A stretch of DNA of 20,295 nucleotides, taken from positions 1-20,295 of the forward strand of contig DATFXD010000183.1 in the NCBI GenBank assembly GCA_035258605.1, in the 5' to 3' direction. Every line of letters begins with the position of its first letter. The stretch's first letter is position 1. A model generated the notes under the pieces. The model saw nothing but the letters and a program-made list of their open reading frames with translations. It was not told the origin of the DNA and did no database searches. Below, piece after piece: positions 15,567-20,295 of this stretch. Made by a program: the position numbers and the translations under genes. Source of the DNA: AWTP1-13 sp035258605. GTDB taxonomy: Bacteria > Pseudomonadota > Alphaproteobacteria > Rhizobiales > Hyphomicrobiaceae.

Positions 15567-15592
15567 CGTGGCGGCGCAGCGACGCCGCCACG
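15567..15592. terminator. Bidirectional hairpin between convergent genes
   Basis: CGTGGCGGCG (15567-15576) pairs perfectly over 10 bp with CGCCGCCACG (15583-15592) around a 6-nt loop. It sits between the SDR stop (15540) and the stop of the family-5 binding-protein gene (15607). A smaller repeat (CGCGGCG/CGCCGCG, 15543-15558) precedes it. There is no T-run on either side, but the position between convergent ends supports a termination or 3' protection role. Confidence 0.55.
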
Positions 15593-15606
15593 GTGGTCCG
15601 AGCCGG

Positions 15607-17190
15607 CTATTCGTCGAGCCAGACGTTGATCAGGTTCTGGCCGACGAAGTGGCTCGGGGGCAGGTCCCAGCCCCGCACCTTCTTGTTGTTGACAACGATC
15701 CGCTGATACCAGAGCAAAGGCACATTGTAAGCGGCGTTCAGGGCATAGCGCTCGAACTCGTGCACGACCTTGAGCCGCTCCTTGGCATCGACGATTTGCG
15801 ATTGCAGCTTGAACAGATCATCGAGCTTGGTGTCGCCGTGGCGCGAATAGGCGATGCCGGAGGTATGCTTGCTGAGCAAGGTGTTGAACTGCGCGGTCGG
15901 ATCATCGGCGAAGTCGGAGATGTTCTGCACCACGGCGTCGAAATCGCCGTTCTCCATGGCCGCAAACCACAGCTTGGTTTCGACCGGTGCGTGCTCGGCT
16001 TCGACGCCGATCCGTCGCCACTGGTCGACGGCATAGATGCCGGCCGGGATGAACGGCTGATCGATGGTTCGGTTCACCAGCTTGAGCTTGAGGTTGGGAT
16101 AGCCGGCTTCCTGCAACAGCCGCCGGGCCTCGGCTCGCGATTTTTCGATGTCGCGCCAGAACCCCGGCATTTTCTCCAGTTCCTCGGGCGGCAGCGACCA
16201 CTCGGCGCCCGGTCGAAAGGTACCGCTCACGCCCTTGATCAGGGAAATCTTGCCGAGCGACGCCGAGCCGCCCCAGCGGTCGATGGCAAGCGTCAGGGCC
16301 TGGCGCACGCGGATGTCGTCGAACGGCTTGTGCTCGGTGTTGAAGGTGATGAGGATGTTGGTCACCCACGGCCCCTCCTGCACGGTCACCTTATCCTTCA
16401 TCGCCTCCAGCAGCTGGTCGCGCTCCTGCGGAGTGCGGCCTCTGAACTCGGCGTCGTACTGGCCGCCACGCAGGCCGGCGACCACGGTGTTGCTGCGCAC
16501 AAAGATCGCCTTATAGCCGTCGAGGTACGGGCGATCCTTGCGAAAGTACTGGTCGAAGCGCGTGGCGCTCCAGTGCGAACCCTTCTGGTACTCGACGAAT
16601 TTGAAGGCGCCGGTGCCCATCACTTCGGTCTCGGGATAGCGCGGGTTCTGCGCCAGCTTCTTGGCGCTATAGACGCAGTTGAAGGGCGAGGCGAAGTGCA
16701 GCGGCATCGACATGTTGACCTGACTGAGCCGGAACACGACCGTGTAGGGATCGGGCGTCTCGATCGATTTGATGTCCTGATGCTGCGCCTTGCGCGAGGA
16801 CACGACGCCGGGCGCCGGATTGATGATGCGCTCGTAGGTGGCCTTGATGTCGTCGGCCGTGAAGTCGGAACCGTCGTGGAATTTCACGCCCTTGCGCAGC
16901 TTGAAGGTATAGCTGAGCCCGTCCTTGGACACTTCCCAGGATTCGGCCAGATCGCCCTCGATCTTGATGTTGTCGTGGGGGCCGGTAAACATCAGCAGGG
17001 TCGAATACTGCGGCGCCACCGGATGCACCATGGCGAAGGTGGTGGTGGCATGGCAATCCGTGGTTGGCGGTTCGGCCACCACTGCAAAATTGAGAATCCC
17101 GCCGCGCTTGGGGGTGTCGGCCAGCGCCGCGGCTGCCGGCGCCAGCAGTGCGATTGCGCCCAACAGCGATAGGGTACGTCTTGCGGTCAC
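15607..17190 (-). CDS. Family-5 extracellular solute-binding protein (DppA/OppA type), orphan
   Basis: This 527-residue periplasmic protein has a signal peptide (TARRTLSLLGAIALLAPAAAALA, probable cleavage near residue 24). The mature protein has the family-5 hallmarks: LAESWEVSKDGLSYTFKLRKGVKFHDG, then FTADDIKATYERI, TGAFKFVEYQKG, RVRQALTLAIDR, and a C-terminal VPLLWYQRIVVNN. The family binds peptides, opines, glycosides or nickel for ABC import. The start is GTG 17190, preceded by the strong ribosome site GAGGAGGA; an in-frame extension upstream is low-complexity. No dpp/opp-type permease or ATPase gene is in the window, so its partners must be encoded elsewhere. An 8-base A-run on its strand (17211-17218) lies just before the ribosome site. 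It is divergent from the enolase-superfamily gene across 110 bp, which suggests co-regulation. Confidence 0.94.
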   Translation of the reverse strand: MTARRTLSLLGAIALLAPAAAALADTPKRGGILNFAVVAEPPTTDCHATTTFAMVHPVAPQYSTLLMFTGPHDNIKIEGDLAESWEVSKDGLSYTFKLRKGVKFHDGSDFTADDIKATYERIINPAPGVVSSRKAQHQDIKSIETPDPYTVVFRLSQVNMSMPLHFASPFNCVYSAKKLAQNPRYPETEVMGTGAFKFVEYQKGSHWSATRFDQYFRKDRPYLDGYKAIFVRSNTVVAGLRGGQYDAEFRGRTPQERDQLLEAMKDKVTVQEGPWVTNILITFNTEHKPFDDIRVRQALTLAIDRWGGSASLGKISLIKGVSGTFRPGAEWSLPPEELEKMPGFWRDIEKSRAEARRLLQEAGYPNLKLKLVNRTIDQPFIPAGIYAVDQWRRIGVEAEHAPVETKLWFAAMENGDFDAVVQNISDFADDPTAQFNTLLSKHTSGIAYSRHGDTKLDDLFKLQSQIVDAKERLKVVHEFERYALNAAYNVPLLWYQRIVVNNKKVRGWDLPPSHFVGQNLINVWLDE

Positions 17191-17300
17191 GGGGCCGTCC
17201 TCCTCGACGCTTTTTTTTACTGACGGAGCGAGGCTAACATGATGGCGAAGGCGGGGACAATTGCGCTCCCTTGCCAAGCGTCCCGGCGCAGGAGCACGGC

Positions 17301-18413
17301 ATGAAGATCACGGCGATTCGTACCCACTACGTGCGCATTCCCTTCGACATGGGAGCCGCCCAGCAGGAATTCGCCGGGCTGCGCTTCCCCAGCATGGACC
17401 ATCTGTTGATCGAGGTGGAAACCGACGCCGGCATCAGCGGCTGGGGCGAGGGTTTCGGCCACTCGATCATTCCCGCCACCAAGGCCGCGCTCGAAAGCTA
17501 CGTCGGCCCCTGGTTCATCGGCAAGGCGGCAACCGACATCAATGCGCTGCATCGCGAGGCAGCCCAGGCCTTCCACATCTTTGGCCGCAACGGTCCCGTG
17601 GTCTACGCCCACTCCGGCATCGACATCGCGCTCTGGGACATCGCCGGCAAGCGCGCCGGCTTGCCGCTGGCCGAGCTGCTGGGCGGCGCCCGCCGCTCAG
17701 AGGTGCGCGCCTACGCCAGTTTGTTGCGCTACGGCGCTGCCCCGACCGTGGGCAGAATCGCGGCGGCGATGGTCGAGCGCGGTTTTCGCCACATCAAGTT
17801 GCACGAACACTCGGTGGCGGCAGTGGCGGCGGCGCGCGAGGCGGTTGGCGCCGATGTCGCCATCATGAACGACGTCAACTGTCCCTGGAGCGTGGCGGAT
17901 GCCATCACCATGGAAGCGGCCTTTCGGCCCTACCATCTGGCCTGGCTGGAGGAGCCGGTGTGGCCGCCGGAGGACCACAGCGGGCTTGCTCGCGTGCGCG
18001 CCCGCGCCGCCACCAGTATCGCGGCGGGGGAGAACGCCGCCGGGTTGCACGATTTCGTCGACATGTTTGCCAAGGGCGCCATCGACATCGCCCAGCCCAG
18101 CGTCACCAAAATCGGCGGCATCACCGAAATGCGCAAGATTGCCGCCGCCGCCGAGGCGCACGCCGTTCAGCTGATCCCACATTGCGCCTATTTCGGGCCC
18201 GGCAACCTGGCCTCGATCCACATTGTCGCTTCGCTGGCCACCGACACGCTGTTGGAAAACATCTATGCCAACCTGGAGGCGAGCCCCTACGGCACGGCGA
18301 TGCTGGCCAGCGACGGCAAGGTCACCGTTCCGTCCGGCCCGGGCCTCGGCGTCGAGCCCGACATGGCGATCGTGGAAAAGTACCGGCAGGGTCCGATCGG
18401 GGTGATCCGCTGA
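17301..18413 (+). CDS. Enolase-superfamily protein (mandelate racemase / muconate lactonizing enzyme family)
   Basis: This is a 370-residue protein with an N-terminal capping domain and a (beta/alpha)7-beta barrel. Metal ligands are visible: Asp191 (MNDVNCPW), Glu217 (WLEEPVWP) and Glu244 (AAGENAAG). His294 (IPHCAYFGPG) fits the mandelate-racemase general-base position, and Glu319 (LLENIYAN) fits the family glutamate. Two usual residues differ. The KxK motif is Lys166-Leu-His168, and the Asp that normally pairs with the barrel His appears as Ser267 (QPSVTKIGG). Family members racemise or dehydrate acid sugars and other carboxylates. ATG 17301 is preceded by AGGAG, and the in-frame ATG 10 codons upstream is less likely. 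Its closeness to an SDR gene and a divergent binding-protein gene suggests acid-sugar breakdown, but the substrate is unknown. Confidence 0.93.
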   Translation: MKITAIRTHYVRIPFDMGAAQQEFAGLRFPSMDHLLIEVETDAGISGWGEGFGHSIIPATKAALESYVGPWFIGKAATDINALHREAAQAFHIFGRNGPVVYAHSGIDIALWDIAGKRAGLPLAELLGGARRSEVRAYASLLRYGAAPTVGRIAAAMVERGFRHIKLHEHSVAAVAAAREAVGADVAIMNDVNCPWSVADAITMEAAFRPYHLAWLEEPVWPPEDHSGLARVRARAATSIAAGENAAGLHDFVDMFAKGAIDIAQPSVTKIGGITEMRKIAAAAEAHAVQLIPHCAYFGPGNLASIHIVASLATDTLLENIYANLEASPYGTAMLASDGKVTVPSGPGLGVEPDMAIVEKYRQGPIGVIR

Positions 18414-18454
18414 GCTTTAGCGCCGCATCGAACCGTTAGCCGGCTTACCGCCGA

Positions 18455-19063
18455 TCACCGCTGCGCCCCCCGGCGGGGGGTGCTCAACCGATAATCAAGG
18501 TGCGACTTTACCGTCGGCCATTCGGCGGCGATGATGCTATAGACGCAGGTGTCGCGCAGGGTGCCATTGCCGGCCAACTGATGACTGCGCAAAATGCCAT
18601 CGAGCTTGGCGCCGAGCCGCTCGATCGCCTGGCGGCTCTGATGGTTGAAAAAGTGGGTGCGGAACTCGACGGCAATGCACGCGAGCTGTTCGAAGGCGTG
18701 CGTCAACAGCAGCCGCTTGCACTCGGTGTTGAAGGCGGTGCGCTGCACCGATTGGCGATACCAGGTCGCGCCGATTTCGAGGCGCCGGTGGGCGGCCTCG
18801 ATGTTCATGTAGGTGGTCATGCCGACCGCCCTGCCGCTGGCGTTGTCGATGGCGGCGAAGGGCAGCATCGACCCGGCCAAGGCCAGGCCGAGGCGCCGAT
18901 CGATTTCCGCCGCCATGCCCTCGGGCGGCGGGACCGAGGTGTACCACAGCCGCCACAGCTCGCCGTCGTGCACCGCCTCGACGAGATCTGGGCAATGCCA
19001 TTGCCCCAGCGGCTCGAGGGTGACGGCGGCGCTGCGCAAGGTGAGGGGCATAACCCACGCCAT
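18455..19063 (-). CDS. GNAT-family N-acetyltransferase (RimJ/RimL type)
   Basis: This 202-residue acetyl-CoA-dependent transferase resembles the RimJ/RimL group. The signature region is intact: LEIGATWYRQSVQRTAFNTE at about 95-114, then the helix KRLLLTHAFEQL, the strand VEFRTHFFNHQSRQAIERLG and GILRSHQ at about 157-162. These form the acetyl-CoA site and the C-terminal fold. Similar genes are often annotated as protein or small-molecule acetyltransferases; the acceptor is not predictable. The start is placed at ATG 19063, and ATG 19051 (four codons later) is an alternative. The gene follows the cupin gene by 47 nt on the same strand, probably as an operon. It converges on the enolase-superfamily gene, and its last codons form a GC-rich hairpin. 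Confidence 0.88.
   Translation of the reverse strand: MAWVMPLTLRSAAVTLEPLGQWHCPDLVEAVHDGELWRLWYTSVPPPEGMAAEIDRRLGLALAGSMLPFAAIDNASGRAVGMTTYMNIEAAHRRLEIGATWYRQSVQRTAFNTECKRLLLTHAFEQLACIAVEFRTHFFNHQSRQAIERLGAKLDGILRSHQLAGNGTLRDTCVYSIIAAEWPTVKSHLDYRLSTPRRGAQR
18463..18483. terminator. GC-rich hairpin at convergent gene ends
   Basis: CCCCCC (18466-18471) pairs with GGGGGG (18475-18480) around GGC. Flanking bases 18463-18465 pair with 18481-18483, including one G-T pair. It lies in the last codons of the acetyltransferase gene, 50 nt after the stop of the plus-strand enolase-superfamily gene. There is no T-run. Confidence 0.35.
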
Positions 19064-19110
19064 GAGAGACCGTTCCGCCCCGCTACCAAGCCGCCATGCT
19101 GCCGCGAAGT

Positions 19111-19530
19111 TTACCTCTCGCCGGCTTCGGTGAAGAACTTCTCGCCATAGGCAAACCGGTTCGGCTTCAGGAAGAAGCCGAGGATCAGCGCGCCGTTGGG
19201 TGCCGTTGCCTCGTGCTGGTTGCCGGCCGGCCGCCAGACGAACTGGCCGGGGCCGCACACGCCCTCGTGGTCTTCCAACGTGCCTTCAATCACGTAGGTC
19301 TGTTCCAGGGCGGTGTGCTCGTGCAAGGGGACGACTGCGCCCGGCGCCAGCTTGAACAGCGCGGTGGTGATGCCGTCGTCATCCGCATAAAGCACCTTGA
19401 TCTCGATGCCCGGGAACTTGGTCGGCTCCCAAGGCATGTTGGGCACATCGAGAAAGCGCGAGGCGAGCCTCGGGTCGCTGTTGGGCTGGATGTCGTGGTG
19501 CGTAACTTGGCGTTGGGCGGGCGCGGACAT
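19111..19530 (-). CDS. Cupin-domain protein (ChrR-cupin-like)
   Basis: This is a 139-residue single-domain cupin. The two cupin motifs are clear: PGAVVPLHEHTALEQTYVIEG (63-83), with metal ligands His70, His72 and Glu76, and PGQFVWRPAGNQHEA (94-108), with His106. The wording EQTYVIEG...FVWRPAGNQHE is close to the cupin domain of ChrR anti-sigma factors and to small acetylacetonase-like cupins. The N-terminal zinc anti-sigma domain of ChrR is absent, and no sigma-factor gene is adjacent. ATG 19530 follows the strong ribosome site GGAGGAG; the open frame extends eight codons further upstream to 19554. It heads a likely two-gene unit with the acetyltransferase. It may be a metal-dependent dioxygenase, isomerase or sensor; the sequence does not decide. 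Confidence 0.88.
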   Translation of the reverse strand: MSAPAQRQVTHHDIQPNSDPRLASRFLDVPNMPWEPTKFPGIEIKVLYADDDGITTALFKLAPGAVVPLHEHTALEQTYVIEGTLEDHEGVCGPGQFVWRPAGNQHEATAPNGALILGFFLKPNRFAYGEKFFTEAGER

Positions 19531-20220
19531 GGGGCTCCTCCACTCGGGGCGCATCTCGCCCTAGAGTGCACCGCCGCTCACCCGGCCGCAAGATGATGAG
19601 GTCATGGCTGGGGAGCAGCACCGCCGTAGCCCAGGTGCAAGCGCTGAAAAAAGGCTACTGAGTTTCCATTCGTGTTTTCGCACCCGGAACCAGCCCAACT
19701 TTGCAGCAGGGTCTCGCGCGGATAGTGACGTCGGTCGAATAACACGCGGCAACCTATCCGGGTGATCGCTTCCTGCCGTCTGCGCCGGCACGAAGAGCTG
19801 GCGCGTCCCACAACTCATTGAACTGATTTCAGGGCGCAGCGGCGTGCGCACATGCTCCGGCGAAGACAGCCGATGGCACAGTAGGGGCGCAAAGTACTTA
19901 CCAAATTCCGCCTCCATCTAATGCGCGGCCCAGATCCACTCTTGCAACCTATTTCAACCTGTTAACCAGCCGCGGCACCAGCAGCCAAGCGAGCGGGAAA
20001 GCGGGGCGTCCGTCATCCGGGTCGCATTAAAGAGGTCGTTCATCAGTCGTCATCCTTTTGGCCTGACGTCCGAGCTTGGGGCGCACAGCATTGAAAGCGA
20101 CGTGCGTGTCTGACGACGGTGTACGAAACAAGAACGATGCACTATATGAATAGGCGTTGAAATGCTCAGTGTTCATCGTCGCCGCCAAAAGGTGAGGGAC
20201 ATGAAGGGGTGGAGGCGGTG
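19531..20220. other. Long gene-poor region of lower G+C
   Basis: This is 690 bp between the cupin gene and the gene starting at 20221. Base composition drops, to about half G+C by eye around 19920-20200, against the GC-rich surroundings. Minus-strand frames at 19561-19917 and 20027-20275 have no ribosome site, signal or domain that I recognise. AT-rich stretches such as GCACTATATGAATAGG (about 20138-20153) could be promoter DNA for the plus-strand gene at 20221. I see no tRNA or other RNA gene. Confidence 0.45.
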
Positions 20221-20295
20221 ATGCCCTCGGTGCGGGCGTCTTCCTCGCGTCATGTCGCACGCGGGGTGCGGGCAATCTTGATCGTCGATGTGGTC
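20221..20295 (+). CDS. Start of a possible class III adenylate/guanylate cyclase, cut by window edge
   Basis: Twenty-five codons are open to the window end. ATG 20221 follows the ribosome site GGAGG with a 5-nt spacer. The translated end, VRAILIVDVV, matches the first strand of class III nucleotide cyclase catalytic domains, which typically begin RRLAAILAADVVGYSRLM, where the Asp binds metal. A GTG directly before the ATG is an alternative start. With so few residues this is only a lead, and other proteins with a hydrophobic-Asp strand are possible. Confidence 0.4.
   Translation, partial: MPSVRASSSRHVARGVRAILIVDVV

Noticed and set aside
14092..15591. 499-codon minus-strand open frame
   Set aside because: It covers the intact SDR gene on the other strand and the start of the ATPase gene in a wrong frame. 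It has no domain of its own.
15568..17172. 534-codon plus-strand open frame
   Set aside because: It lies opposite the family-5 binding protein, which has a signal peptide and family motifs. The plus frame shows only shadow composition.
17261..18439. 392-codon plus-strand open frame overlapping the enolase-superfamily gene
   Set aside because: It is the same strand in a wrong frame and Arg/Gly/His-rich. The other frame carries all the metal-ligand motifs.
19561..19917. 118-codon minus-strand frame
   Set aside because: It has no ribosome site, signal peptide or recognisable domain. The residue mix looks random, so it was kept only as part of a gene-poor region.
20027..20275. 82-codon minus-strand frame in lower-GC DNA
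   Set aside because: There is no clear start signal and no family resemblance. It overlaps the better-supported plus-strand start at 20221.

Overview
The window comes from a GC-rich (about two thirds G+C by eye) Gram-negative bacterium, almost certainly an alphaproteobacterium near the rhizobial or rhodospirillal groups. The best evidence is the left end. A FeuPQ-type two-component system, a 17-kDa-antigen-type glycine-zipper lipoprotein and the cytochrome c maturation genes ccmI-ccmE-ccmF (the rhizobial cycHJK order) follow one another on the minus strand. No rRNA, tRNA, CRISPR array, insertion sequence or phage gene was recognised.

Layout. (1) Positions 1-5470, minus strand: feuP, feuQ, a lipoprotein gene, ccmI, ccmE and the 5' part of ccmF, which runs off the left edge. 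(2) Positions 5471-8898: a sparse, partly decayed stretch. It has two unrelated small secreted cysteine-containing proteins on the plus strand, a doubtful small ORF, and a short-chain dehydrogenase pseudogene with several frameshifts and an internal deletion. It ends in three stem-loops. (3) Positions 8899-14374, minus strand: a four-gene transport and metabolism unit, in transcription order ABC ATPase, Tat-like solute-binding protein, double-domain permease, MmgE/PrpD-family protein. A strong nested hairpin lies between the binding-protein and permease genes. (4) Positions 14788-18413: an SDR dehydrogenase (plus), an orphan family-5 (peptide/opine-type) binding protein (minus) and an enolase-superfamily protein (plus). 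(5) Positions 18455-19530, minus strand: a cupin gene followed by a RimL-type acetyltransferase gene. (6) Positions 19531-20295: about 690 bp of lower-GC DNA with no convincing gene, then what looks like the first 25 codons of a class III adenylate/guanylate cyclase.

How the parts may work together. The left block is cell-envelope and electron-transport housekeeping: FeuPQ signalling, heme delivery by CcmE, heme ligation by CcmF and apocytochrome handling by CcmI. The middle block (8.9-18.4 kb) reads as a catabolic neighbourhood for a hydroxylated or sugar-derived acid. It has two uptake components, an enolase-superfamily acid-sugar dehydratase or racemase candidate, an SDR dehydrogenase and a PrpD-type dehydratase/decarboxylase-fold enzyme. 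The substrate cannot be read from the sequence. No clearly new defence or mobile system was found. The most unusual items are the non-canonical active-site residues of the enolase-superfamily protein, the ABC/PrpD unit, and the repeated GTTGCAAC palindrome in the divergent control region.
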